Position numbers and translations under genes: made by a program
Origin: Caldilineaceae bacterium
GTDB lineage: Bacteria; Chloroflexota; Anaerolineae; Caldilineales; Caldilineaceae
Assembly: GCA_022821585.1 (NCBI GenBank)
Contig: JAJEDI010000023.1
Coordinates: 24,123 to 88,122 of the forward strand
Reading direction: 5' to 3'
DNA length: 64,000 nt
Notes under the pieces: model-generated
The model's input: the letters and a program-made list of their open reading frames with translations, nothing else
Database searches by the model: none
Told to the model about the DNA's origin: nothing
Shown here: positions 1 through 8,118 of the stretch, one piece after another
Position numbering within the stretch: position 1 is the stretch's first letter
How the letters are laid out: every line of letters starts with the position of its first letter

Positions 1-778
1 GCACAAACTTCTTCGGCGGCACGATCCAGCCCCCGTGCCCCTGGATCGGCTCCATGATAATCGCAGCCACGTCCGCCACGCCCGAATCCGGCATCGTCAG
101 CACATGCTCCAGATAGCCGCCGTCGCAGAAGAAACAGTCGTCCCCGTCCCCATGCGTCGGACAGCGATAGGGATACGCGTACGGCACGTGCGTTGTATCC
201 GCCAGCATGTTCTGGAAAGGCGCTCGGTAATAGTTCTGCGAGGAGACCGACAGCGCCCCCGTCGTCTTGCCGTGAAACCCGCCCTGAAAAGCGATGATCT
301 TGTGCTTGCCCGTAAAGATCCGCGCCGTCTTCAGCGCAGTTTCCACCGCCTCCGCGCCCGTATTGGCGATATGCGACACCGACAGGTCGCCCGGCGCCCG
401 GTCCGACAGCTTCTCCGCCAGCTCCACCCGGTTCCGGTTGGGATTCACCCCGCCCTGGCTGTGCATCATCGTCTCCGACTGCTTCGCAATCGCCTGCACG
501 ATGCGCGGATTGCTGTGCCCCGCCGTCGCCACGCAGAAGCCGGCCGTCAGGTCCACATAAACGTTGCCATCGGCATCCACGATGTTCGCCCCCCGCGTGC
601 GCTCCCAGAACACCGGCGTCTGCCCCCGTGGAATCACCGAGCTTGTCGGCGGCTCCACCTTGCTCAGCCGCTCGGTCAACCTAATCGACTCCGGCCCCGG
701 CGGCGGCGTCACCATCTCCGGCAGCGCCGTTCCATCCTCCAAAGCCTGCAAGTTTAAGTTCGAAGAGTAAGTCTGCAT
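1..778 (-). CDS. Class III PLP aminotransferase, N-terminal part (cut by window edge)
   Basis: Translating the minus strand from ATG 778 gives 259 codons without a stop up to the window edge, so the C-terminal part, including the PLP-binding lysine, lies outside. The visible part has the class III (omega-aminotransferase, GABA/ornithine aminotransferase-like) layout: DADGNVYVDLTAG near residue 67, ANTGAEAVETALKTAR near 138, FQGGFHGKTTGALS near 163 (aromatic stacking and phosphate binding), and IIMEPIQGHGG near the break. A GAGGAG ribosome site lies about six bases before the start. The family moves an amino group between an amine or amino acid and a 2-oxoacid. An insert with several Cys/His residues (PYRCPTHGDGDDCFFCDGG) is notable. 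The exact substrate cannot be told. Confidence 0.85.
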   Translation of the reverse strand, partial: MQTYSSNLNLQALEDGTALPEMVTPPPGPESIRLTERLSKVEPPTSSVIPRGQTPVFWERTRGANIVDADGNVYVDLTAGFCVATAGHSNPRIVQAIAKQSETMMHSQGGVNPNRNRVELAEKLSDRAPGDLSVSHIANTGAEAVETALKTARIFTGKHKIIAFQGGFHGKTTGALSVSSQNYYRAPFQNMLADTTHVPYAYPYRCPTHGDGDDCFFCDGGYLEHVLTMPDSGVADVAAIIMEPIQGHGGWIVPPKKFV

Positions 779-949
779 TCTGAATCTCCTCTGCGGCAGC
801 GCCTAGTCAGCCTATGCTTACAACTCTATCTGTCAAGAGCATTACGTCTGACAATGCGTTCCCAAATGGGGGCAATCTCTATGATACCTCGGGTAACAAC
901 TGAGCCATGTCCAGTCCGCTTTCAACCCTTAAGTAGGTGAAGCGCCTCC

Positions 950-1120
950 TCTGACCACTGACCACTGATCACTAACCACTGCAGTTGTGCGGTCGGGCCT
1001 ATTCGGCCCTCCCTTGTGCAGGGGCTCCGCCCCCGCAACGCCCCCGGCCAACAACATGCCTGATCGACCTGGTGTCGTCATTCGGACAGGTGCCTGCTCG
1101 AAGGGGTTTCGCCAAGCCTC
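950..1120. repeat. Intergenic double-hairpin repeat, copy 1 (about 170 bp)
   Basis: This stretch starts with short direct repeats of the type GACCACT/AACCACTGCAG. Two GC hairpins follow (GGGCC..GGCCC, then GGGGC..GCCCC), then a tail GCCTGATCGACCTGGTGTCG and a segment ending GGGTTTCGCCAA. The same order and much of the same sequence recur at 52319-52486 in the same orientation, and the hairpin core recurs at 38501-38560. It sits in the gap between the aminotransferase and the DUF3830 gene. No coding potential is seen. Confidence 0.75.
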
Positions 1121-1191
1121 GCCCCGCCAGTTCCCGAGCCAATCTCACCTGGACCAAACTGTGGCCCTCACCCTCGTTCCTCGCCCTTCTC

Positions 1192-1680
1192 CTATGCTTC
1201 TTCGGAACTGACAACGCGTCTGATCACCATGCGTTCGCCCACAAAACCCTCGCGCCAGATGCTCTCACAGGCTTCCGCTAGGCCTTCCAGGTTTTCGGTA
1301 ACGGTGGCGAACAAGTTGCCCGGCATGTATCCGGCCGGGCCCAGCAGAAAGTTGTTGCGGCCATAGAACAACGCGATGTCAATAAACGGTTCGCCGGTAC
1401 GCCTTTCCGGCGGAATATCGATCGAGGCAGCGTCGACCTCGAAATACAGAAGGTCCCCCCCAATCGGCATGATCGTCGCATTCTCCTTGCCCGGATCCGC
1501 TCCGAGGGGCGGCACCAGCGTATAGACCTCCCGCCCCGCCCACCGGGCATGATACGCGTCCCCCTCCAACGGCAGCGCATTCCACACCGCGTCGCACGTG
1601 AGCGGCGCCTCCTCGTCAAGTAAGGTAGCAACCCCTCGGACGTTCCGTTTCGCAAAAGAAATCTCGATCTGGCGTGCCAT
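1192..1680 (-). CDS. DUF3830 family protein (cyclophilin-like fold)
   Basis: The 162-residue product resembles the DUF3830 family, small proteins predicted to adopt a cyclophilin-like barrel. Recognisable stretches are CDAVWNALPLEGDAYHARWAG (family core) near 29-49, ENATIMPIGGDLLYFE near 66, DIALFYGRNNFLLGP near 101, and a C-terminal helix with ESIWREGFVGERM. An AGGAG site lies about ten bases upstream of the ATG. No signal peptide or membrane segment is seen. DUF3830 genes often sit near amidohydrolase and M20 genes, and here the PhyH/M20/dehydrogenase operon lies upstream on the same strand, but a 450-bp gap separates them. The molecular function is unknown. Confidence 0.7.
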   Translation of the reverse strand: MARQIEISFAKRNVRGVATLLDEEAPLTCDAVWNALPLEGDAYHARWAGREVYTLVPPLGADPGKENATIMPIGGDLLYFEVDAASIDIPPERRTGEPFIDIALFYGRNNFLLGPAGYMPGNLFATVTENLEGLAEACESIWREGFVGERMVIRRVVSSEEA

Positions 1681-2131
1681 AACTGGTGGCTCCTGGGCCG
1701 TCTACCTGTAGGGGCACCCCTTGTGGGTGCCCTCGTGGGTGCACTACCCTCTAGCGAACTTCACGAATCTCTCAGTCCCCCGCAGATTGACTACATCTTA
1801 GGCCTGCAAACTTCAGGTCAGACAAACGTCAACGACTCCTGAATCTCGTTTGGGGCACAACGGCTCATCCTCTTGCAGCCGCCTTCGTACGCTGGTCCCT
1901 ATCCGGACCTGCATTGGGGGTAACTTAACACAGTTCTTCAGAACGTTAAAGACCGAATCAATAAATCGATTCTCCTGCAGGAAAAAGAGGCGAAACGAAG
2001 TACAGCCTCATATTCTTTTCGCATAGTCAACATAAGTCCTTCGCGGACATAAAAGTGTTCTTCGCGCCCCTTCGCGTTCCTTCGCGGATAAAGCTGAATT
2101 TCAATCAGCCTTCCCAAAGTGTCAGCGGAAA
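1681..2131. other. Intergenic region with two short repeats
   Basis: No convincing gene is seen. It holds a 25-base repeat GTAGGGGCACCCCTTGTGGG(TGCCC) at 1708-1732, which recurs at 5334 and 55780. A triple TTCGCG element, TTCGCGCCCC-TTCGCGTTCC-TTCGCGGAT, lies at 2061-2089 and recurs at 55861-55889. Both look like dispersed small repeats rather than regulatory sites specific to the neighbours. Confidence 0.6.
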
Positions 2132-3127
2132 CTACGCACCGCGCACATCAAACCGCGGCCTCACCCCCGGATTGAGCAAATTAAGCGGCAAATCGCCTTG
2201 CAACACCCGCCCTACCTCCTCAACCGCCTTCACCCGCACGTCCTGGAAAGCCTGCTCCGAATACCACGCCACGTGCGCCGTCACCAGGATCCGCTCCGTA
2301 CAGTACAGCGGATGGTCCGGCCCCGGCGGCTCCTCGTCAACCACATCCACCGCCGCCCCCGCAATCTGCCCCGACTCAACCGCCTGAACCAGCGCCGCCG
2401 AATCGACAATGCCGCCCCGCGCCGTATTCACCAGAAACGCTGTCGGCTTCATCTTCGCCAGCGCGCTCGCATCGATCATCCCCTGCGTCTCTTCCGTCAA
2501 CGGCAAATGCAAGGTGACCATATCCGACCGCGCCAGCAGCGTCTCAAAGTCAGCAGGTTCCGCGTTCTTGCCTCGTATCTCGCTGTCACTGACGTAAGGG
2601 TCCCACGCCAGCAACCGCCAGTCAAAACCCGCCGCCTTCCTCGCCACCGACTGACCGATGCGGCCGAATCCAATGATGCCCAGCGTGCGCCCCGCGCTCC
2701 GCTGGATCGGATAGGGCGGTTTCGGCTGCCAGCTTCCGGCGCGCACTTTGGCCGCTTCTGCGTCAATATAGCGAATCGCATTCAACAGCAGCGCCATCGC
2801 ATGCGTAGCCACCTCGTCTGTCCCATAATCGGGCACATTGGCAACACAGACGCCCGCCGCAGTCGCGGCCTCCAGGTCGATGTTGTCCACGCCCACCGAG
2901 GGCTTGACGATCGCCGCGCACTGGGGCAATTGCGCCAGCACACCCGCATCGATCCGCACATTTCCAACGATCAGAGCGGTGGCATCCCTGCCGGCCGCCG
3001 CCAGCTCGTCCTGGCTTCGGCACGGGATCTTTTCAAGTTCAACGTTGTACTGCCCTAAGACATCCTGTTCAACCTCCAGCCCCGGAAAGATATTGGCAGT
3101 AACCACGACCCTTCGCTTTTCACTCAT
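2132..3127 (-). CDS. D-isomer 2-hydroxyacid dehydrogenase, NAD-dependent
   Basis: The 331-residue protein matches the D-2-hydroxyacid dehydrogenase family, which interconverts 2-hydroxy and 2-oxo acids with NAD(H). The substrate domain is split around a Rossmann domain with GFGRIGQ near 152. The catalytic residues are visible: Arg in NTARGG, Glu in VDEEPPG, and His in TAHVAWYSE. The aromatic residue after the His and the overall shape resemble CtBP-like and phosphoglycerate-dehydrogenase-like members. Its ATG overlaps the M20 gene's TAA by one base (TAATG), so the two are translationally coupled. As last gene of a PhyH-M20-dehydrogenase operon it probably acts on a product of those enzymes. 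Confidence 0.88.
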   Translation of the reverse strand: MSEKRRVVVTANIFPGLEVEQDVLGQYNVELEKIPCRSQDELAAAGRDATALIVGNVRIDAGVLAQLPQCAAIVKPSVGVDNIDLEAATAAGVCVANVPDYGTDEVATHAMALLLNAIRYIDAEAAKVRAGSWQPKPPYPIQRSAGRTLGIIGFGRIGQSVARKAAGFDWRLLAWDPYVSDSEIRGKNAEPADFETLLARSDMVTLHLPLTEETQGMIDASALAKMKPTAFLVNTARGGIVDSAALVQAVESGQIAGAAVDVVDEEPPGPDHPLYCTERILVTAHVAWYSEQAFQDVRVKAVEEVGRVLQGDLPLNLLNPGVRPRFDVRGA

Positions 3128-4302
3128 TAGTTTGGCTCCGCAACGCCCAGATAGTTGAGAATGGCATGAATGTAGACCTTCGTGGCCCGCACGACCTGGG
3201 CCAGTTCGACCCGTTCGAGTTCCGAATGTGCCGTCAGATAGCTGGCGCCGTAATAGAGCGCGGGGACGTGCGCAAGATGAATAAAATGGGGTACGTTGGC
3301 CGCCGCCCTCGTCCCGGCCAGCGGCAGCTCGCTGCCCGTCACCAGCTCATGCCCTTGCCGCAGCACCTGCGCCAGCCGCTCCCCTTCGTCCACACTGTAG
3401 CCCTCGATCCCATCCAGCCACACCTCGACTTCCGCCCCGCTCTCCTCCTGCACCCGTGCCGCCAGTCTCGCAAACTCCTCACGGATCTCGTCCAGACTGC
3501 ACCCCGGGCCAAACCGTCGCGTCCCGCCAATAACGCACCCCGCCGGCATGCGGTTAAAGTAATCCCCACCTTGAAACCGCCCAATGAAGATCGATTCCGC
3601 ACCCAAATACGGGTGCCGTATCTCGGCAAGCTCTGTCGCTTTCTCTTGCAACAGTTGCACGGCCCGGTACCCCGCCATCACCGCGTGGGGAGCTCCCGCG
3701 TCGGCCACAGTTTCATGTATTCCTTCTTCATCCCCCGCAATCCTGAGCTCCCAGAAGACAAGGCCCATGCCTGTAATTGGCAGGTCCTTCCCGCCCAGTT
3801 CGGTAACGATCACCGCGTCGCCGTGAACGCCTTTTCCGATCAGCGAAATCAGCGTCTCATTCGTGGCGCTCTCATGTCGGCCATGCGCCGTCAACAGCAG
3901 GTCCCCATCCAACTCAACCCCCGCTTCGCATAGAACCCGCGCAGCCTCCGCCATCGCCGCCAGCGACGCCTTCATATCCTCGGACCCGCGTCCGTGGATA
4001 TAACCGCCCTCAAACCGCGGCTCCGGCCCGGGCAAATCAACCGTATCCGTATGCCCGTCCAGCTGCAGCGTGGGCCCTCCATTTCCTCCCCGCATCCAGG
4101 CGACGACGCTGGGGCTGTCGGGAAACTCATCGTCCAACTCCACTTCCAGCCCCGCCGCCCGCAACTCTTCAGCGTAAAACTCGGAAACGGCCCGCTCCTC
4201 TCCCGGCGGACTGGGAATGCGCACCATGTCCAAAGTGAGTTCCAGAATCCGCTGCGGATCAACCTTCTCGGCCAGGGATGCCGCCAGACGATCTGTGTTC
4301 AC
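3127..4302 (-). CDS. M20-family peptidase/deacylase (ArgE/DapE/CPG2-like)
   Basis: The 391-residue product has the M20 zinc hydrolase pattern: LQLDGHTDTV near 80 (metal His and Asp), GRGSEDMKASLAAM near 106 (bridging Asp), a lid domain in the middle, and AHSELERVEL near the C-terminus (metal His). M20 enzymes remove acyl groups from amino acids or cleave small peptides. Odd point: where most members have a Glu-Glu pair after the metal Asp, this one reads HGRHESATNE, so one of the two acidic residues may be replaced. It starts with GTG placed directly after the TGA of the upstream PhyH gene and overlaps the downstream dehydrogenase by one base, so it lies in the middle of an operon. Confidence 0.82.
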   Translation of the reverse strand: MNTDRLAASLAEKVDPQRILELTLDMVRIPSPPGEERAVSEFYAEELRAAGLEVELDDEFPDSPSVVAWMRGGNGGPTLQLDGHTDTVDLPGPEPRFEGGYIHGRGSEDMKASLAAMAEAARVLCEAGVELDGDLLLTAHGRHESATNETLISLIGKGVHGDAVIVTELGGKDLPITGMGLVFWELRIAGDEEGIHETVADAGAPHAVMAGYRAVQLLQEKATELAEIRHPYLGAESIFIGRFQGGDYFNRMPAGCVIGGTRRFGPGCSLDEIREEFARLAARVQEESGAEVEVWLDGIEGYSVDEGERLAQVLRQGHELVTGSELPLAGTRAAANVPHFIHLAHVPALYYGASYLTAHSELERVELAQVVRATKVYIHAILNYLGVAEPN

Positions 4303-5118
4303 TCAGCCCTCCACCCAGTGTTCGAATAGCGGCTGCACTTCTGTAGGCAAACCCGCAAATACTTCGGGCTTCACCGCCGCGACCTCATTCTCCGACAGAC
4401 CCGTTGCCTCCATCTGTCTAGCCCGCTCTCTCGACCCCGGCCTCAGTCCATTCAGGTTCAGCCACCACGGCGCGAACCGGATCGCAATCGCCACCCGCGC
4501 GCTGTCCGTGCGGTTTGCCCCCGCCGCGTGCCACATCCTGCTATCCATCACCAGGACGCTGCCCGCCTCGCCCGTCGCCTGAATCTCCGTCGGGTAAGGC
4601 GTGTCCTCATCGTGGCTGCAACCCGCCGCGCTCGGGTTCGTCTCCATCCGGTGACTGCCAGGCACGACGATCGTCGCGCCGTTCTCCGCACTAAACGGAG
4701 ATAGCATCCACAACGTCGTGAAGTGGGCCACAATATCCGGATACGGAGCCGGAATATGCCCTGCATTGCGCTGGTTAAACGGCCAGTCAGAGTGCAAGCC
4801 CCCGCGCTCGTTGCCCGGATAGTTGATCATCGCCGTCGTATAGGAAACGCGCACGTTCGTACCCAACGCCGCCCTGACCAGTCCGATGAAACCGGGTCTC
4901 ACCAAATAGGGCGCAAAAGACTGATCGTAATTGATCAATCCCGAACGATGGCCGATGTTCGCCGGCGCGTCCGGCCGCTGGTGCCGCAGCGTCGCCGCCG
5001 CCACACTCTCCCGCACCGCCGTAACTTCATCCGCAGGAATCACCTCCTCCACAACGCACCACCCGTCCAGCTTCAAATGCAGGAGTTGCTCTTCAAGAGT
5101 CTTGTCCGGCGCCATCAC
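4303..5118 (-). CDS. Phytanoyl-CoA dioxygenase (PhyH) family protein
   Basis: The 271-residue protein is an Fe(II)/2-oxoglutarate oxygenase of the PhyH family, which hydroxylates small molecules using oxygen and 2-oxoglutarate. The iron facial triad is visible as HSDW near 136-138 and a distal His in MWHAAGANRTDSARVA near 200. The Arg of that segment is expected to hold 2-oxoglutarate. VVPGSHRMETNPS is typical of the double-stranded beta-helix. An AAAGGA site precedes the ATG. It is first in an operon with an M20 hydrolase and a 2-hydroxyacid dehydrogenase. A second PhyH gene lies at 12816-13604. The substrate is unknown; the family is much expanded in some uncultured Chloroflexota and planctomycete-like genomes. 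Confidence 0.85.
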   Translation of the reverse strand: MMAPDKTLEEQLLHLKLDGWCVVEEVIPADEVTAVRESVAAATLRHQRPDAPANIGHRSGLINYDQSFAPYLVRPGFIGLVRAALGTNVRVSYTTAMINYPGNERGGLHSDWPFNQRNAGHIPAPYPDIVAHFTTLWMLSPFSAENGATIVVPGSHRMETNPSAAGCSHDEDTPYPTEIQATGEAGSVLVMDSRMWHAAGANRTDSARVAIAIRFAPWWLNLNGLRPGSRERARQMEATGLSENEVAAVKPEVFAGLPTEVQPLFEHWVEG

Positions 5119-5747
5119 TCTATCCTTTTTTGGTCGGTTCGGGTCGCTCGTATTGCGGCTCTTGGCCGGGGAAGCTCAGGAGGCAGGTTGTCCAACCCAA
5201 GCCCAGCACTGGCGACGACAATTATACCACCCTTGGACTGAAAATGTAGAGGGTGCATAGAAGAAAGTCCCGTTCATGACCCGGACTTCAACGACTGGGA
5301 ACGCAGAAGCCCTGTCCCCGCTCGAATCGCCCCGTAGGGGCACCCCTTGTGGGTGCCCTGGCGGATCCACGCAAATCTCAGGTCATCGAAACCCCAACGC
5401 CCCCCAAACTCTCGAAACTCGAACCCAAAAAATTACGCATAAATTCCGCCAAAATGCCAGCCTTTCTGTGTTACAATGTGACTGATTAAACGGCCCGGGA
5501 ATAAACTCTCTGCAACCACCGGCAGTTACAAGCCAGGACACGATCGCGCCGCCGACTCCACGTCCGCGACACCCAACTGGTCGACCACCCAAGCCTGTCC
5601 CGAAATTAGGCACGGTGGCCTGCGCGCACATAACATCCGTGATTTCCCTGGCAGCTACCCAGCCCGGAAACCGCCCACGATGTGGTCGGCAGACGCAAAA
5701 TGCGCTCCGCAACAAAAGCCGGAAAAAATGAGACCATCTGACTTAAG

Positions 5748-5805
5748 CCGACATGCACCCGACATTTCCCGCCTTGACCCGACATTGGCGAACGAGACCC
5801 GACAT
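5748..5805. repeat. Four CCGACAT direct repeats spaced 11, 20 and 20 bp
   Basis: The heptamer CCGACAT begins at 5748, 5759, 5779 and 5799, so spacing is close to one or two helical turns and all sites would face the same side of the DNA. This is typical of multi-site binding by a regulator, but no regulator gene lies nearby to assign. A low-complexity origin is the alternative. Confidence 0.5.
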
Positions 5806-5980
5806 GAATCGACCAAACCCGCCAATTCACGACAAACGGCACCTCAAAAGCAGTGTGATCGACGTGTTACTGCGCCTGCGAGGGTCCCAATGAGGCGGCC
5901 GGAACAGGAAATCGACCCCGGAAACGGTCAAACCTGTTCAAAATAGCACCGTCGAAAATGACGGGAAAAAAGAAAAACAC

Positions 5981-6030
5981 CCGACTTTGCCCGACTTTCG
6001 CCTACATGAGCCGACTTTGCCCGACTTTTC
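5981..6030. repeat. Ten-bp phased CCGACTTT array
   Basis: Five consecutive 10-bp units are seen, four of them CCGACTTTNN; the middle one (6001-6010) is degenerate. This makes an 18-base block at 5981-5998 repeated at 6011-6028, exactly 30 bp apart. It resembles the CCGACAT cluster 200 bp upstream (shared core CCGAC). It may be an operator array for the importer operon that starts about 530 bp downstream. Confidence 0.5.
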
Positions 6031-6558
6031 TGCTCCAAACGCGCACAAAAAGCTATACACCGGGATCATTCCCATAACTCTCGTACAACTCTCGCAATCG
6101 CTCATCCAACCACGCCTGCGGCTGTCGCAATCACAGTTCAGACAACCACCACCAGCCCATAACGCACACAGCAAAAATGTTGCCATTCCCTGCCGCATCC
6201 GATAGAATTACACGCGCTTTGGGTATGCGACGCCGGTGGCCAACTCCCGAAGGCTCCCGTGCAGCAAGAATCGACCCTGAACTCTTCCACAGACGTGCCC
6301 GGCCAAATGACAAATCTTCTTCCGACTGTTCGGTAGACGATCCGCAGGTGCTGTCTCCTCCGACAGGACCATACCTGCCTGTTCCCGCATGCCGCCTGCC
6401 ACCATTCCAGGTGCAATGTATCCGTCAGAGACACTTCGCAATCTTGACTGAGCGACACCACCAGCACAGGAGGATCAACGGCCCGAACGGAGACGATGAA
6501 ATACCCCAACGTACAACAGTCTCAAACAGTCTGCATCGCAAAGGAGAGCATAACCAAA

Positions 6559-8028
6559 ATGGCCAAAGTCAATTCCTATGAAAAGACAGTCGTCCAGACC
6601 GGCGTCAGCCGCCGCAGCTTCCTGAAAAGCACGGCCGCAGTCACCGGACTCGCCCTCGCCACCAGCGCCTGTGTCGCCCCCGGCCCGCAAGCAGCCAGCG
6701 ACATGGCAGCGCCCTCTGAGGAACCCGTTAACATCCAAATCTGGTGGCGGCTCAGACCTACCATTGAAGGCGCAATCCAGGTCTTTGAGGAAACGCACCC
6801 CCACATCACCGTTTCTCTGGGCGACCTCGGTGAAGCCGTCTACGGTACCCCCAAATACGTAACCGCCGTCGCCGCCGGTAAAGGACCCGACGTCTCCTAC
6901 CAGAACCGGCACACCTTCCGCCAGTTCGCCTCCCGCAACCTCTACCGACCCATCGAAGACCTCTTGGAACGCGATAACCTCGACAAGGGCAACTTCATGG
7001 CCGGACCCATCGCCGATCTCACCTGGCAGGGAACCCTGTATGGCCTGCCCCATACCGCCGGCACGCGCTACTTCTTCTGGAATCGCACCCACTTTGAAGA
7101 GGCCGGTCTCGATCCCGACGTCGGCCCCGAAACCTGGGACGACATCATGGAGATGGCGCCGCAGCTCAACAAGATGGAAGGCGATAAGATCGTCCGCTAC
7201 GGCTTCCTCCCCCACTTCCCGCCCGGCCTCTCCGACCAGCTGCTAATCTACGCCATGGAAAACGGCGGCGTCAGCCAGTCCGAAGACGGCCGCACCAACC
7301 TCATCAACACCGCTCCATGGGTCGAAGCCCTTGAGTGGTGCGTCCACATGATCGACGAGTTCGGCGGCGGCAACGCCGCAGCCTCCTCCTTCATGGAAGG
7401 CTTCGCCGGTCAGCCGGTGGATCCCTTTGCCCAGGGCCAGGTCTCCATGTGCTCCTACGGCAACTGGATGATCGGCCGCTATGCCAAGTTCCCCGACCTC
7501 GACTACGACGGCACCGGCCTTATGCCTGTCTCGGCCGCCAATGAAGGCGCCCAGGTCAACTGGTCCTGCGGCTGGACATTCGTCATTGACCCCAACACCG
7601 AGCTCGTCGAACAGGGTTGGGAATTCATGAAGTGGGTGATCAGCGAAGACTATGTGCGCGCCGCCGGAACCGTCGGTCTTGAGCTGGAGAAGGAAGAGTG
7701 GGCCCGTCAGCAGCTGCCCGGCGAACCCATCTTCGCCCCCACACCGCCCGTCTACCAGCCGGCTATGCAGTTCATGCTGGATGAGTACTACGCCGTCCTG
7801 CCCGAACGCCAGAAGCTCATGATGGAGAGATACCTCGATTCCGAGACCTTCTCCGTCGGCTGCGGACAGATCGCCGGCCTCGCCGCCGCCGAACTCTGGA
7901 TCGGCTTCAAGAACGCCTGGGAGTCTGCCCTCACCAAGAAACAGACCCCCCAGGAAGCCCTTGACGCCTCCCACGCCGACGTCCAGAAGGCGCTCGACGC
8001 CGCCTGGGAGAATCTGGAGTCCGCATAG
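6559..8028 (+). CDS. ABC transporter extracellular (sugar-type) solute-binding lipoprotein
   Basis: The 489-residue product is a family 1 (MalE/UgpB-like) solute-binding protein. Its N-terminus has a twin-arginine motif (SRRSFLK near residue 17), a hydrophobic stretch and a lipobox ending ATSAC, so it is probably exported by Tat and anchored as a lipoprotein. The mature part has the usual two-lobe features, for example WWRLRPTIEG, GTRYFFWNRTHFEEAGLDP and WEFMKWVISED. I chose ATG 6559 because GGAG lies 12 bases upstream. An in-frame ATG at 6496 would add 21 residues but has a poorly spaced site. Two permeases follow but no ATPase, so a shared ATPase encoded elsewhere is inferred. The ligand is unknown; the neighbours suggest a carbohydrate or derivative. 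Confidence 0.9.
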   Translation: MAKVNSYEKTVVQTGVSRRSFLKSTAAVTGLALATSACVAPGPQAASDMAAPSEEPVNIQIWWRLRPTIEGAIQVFEETHPHITVSLGDLGEAVYGTPKYVTAVAAGKGPDVSYQNRHTFRQFASRNLYRPIEDLLERDNLDKGNFMAGPIADLTWQGTLYGLPHTAGTRYFFWNRTHFEEAGLDPDVGPETWDDIMEMAPQLNKMEGDKIVRYGFLPHFPPGLSDQLLIYAMENGGVSQSEDGRTNLINTAPWVEALEWCVHMIDEFGGGNAAASSFMEGFAGQPVDPFAQGQVSMCSYGNWMIGRYAKFPDLDYDGTGLMPVSAANEGAQVNWSCGWTFVIDPNTELVEQGWEFMKWVISEDYVRAAGTVGLELEKEEWARQQLPGEPIFAPTPPVYQPAMQFMLDEYYAVLPERQKLMMERYLDSETFSVGCGQIAGLAAAELWIGFKNAWESALTKKQTPQEALDASHADVQKALDAAWENLESA

Positions 8029-8038
8029 TCGCTATTGA

Positions 8039-8090
8039 AAACTGGCAGAACCGGACGGCCTTCCGTCGCTCCGGTTCCGCCAGTTCTTTT
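8039..8090 (+). terminator. Intercistronic stem-loop/attenuator between binding protein and permease
   Basis: A 16-bp stem (8039-8054 with 8070-8085; arms AACTGGCAGAACCGGA and TCCGGTTCCGCCAGTT) has one mismatch, and CTTTT follows. It lies after the binding-protein stop (8026-8028) and before the permease start (8119). In malE-malF-type operons such a hairpin lowers permease expression relative to the binding protein by partial termination or mRNA protection; the same role is inferred here. Confidence 0.8.
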
Positions 8091-8118
8091 GTCCGCGCGA
8101 CCAACCAGGACAGTCGCT

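Larger units (their letters stand above)
5119..6558. other. Long intergenic region upstream of the ABC importer
   Basis: About 1.4 kb without a convincing gene; short open frames here lack ribosome sites and protein-like composition. It holds one GTAGGGGCACCCC repeat at 5334-5358. Two clusters of direct repeats phased near the DNA helical turn follow: CCGACAT at 5748, 5759, 5779 and 5799, and CCGACTTT units every 10 bp at 5981-6030. Because the next gene is the importer's binding protein, this may be a complex control region. Confidence 0.55.

Noticed and set aside
35..757. Plus-strand open frame of 240 codons
   Set aside because: It is the reverse-strand shadow of the aminotransferase; its composition is Arg/His-rich and no ribosome site precedes it.
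985..1281. Open frames on both strands across the double-hairpin repeat
   Set aside because: They run through the repeat hairpins, are Pro/Arg-rich and resemble no protein.
5119..6495. Several open frames of 60-130 codons
   Set aside because: No ribosome sites and low-complexity composition; the direct repeats explain part of the openness.
6496..6558. Earlier start for the solute-binding protein
   Set aside because: The GGAG before ATG 6496 is only three bases away, and the extra residues would push the Tat signal inward; ATG 6559 has a usable site.
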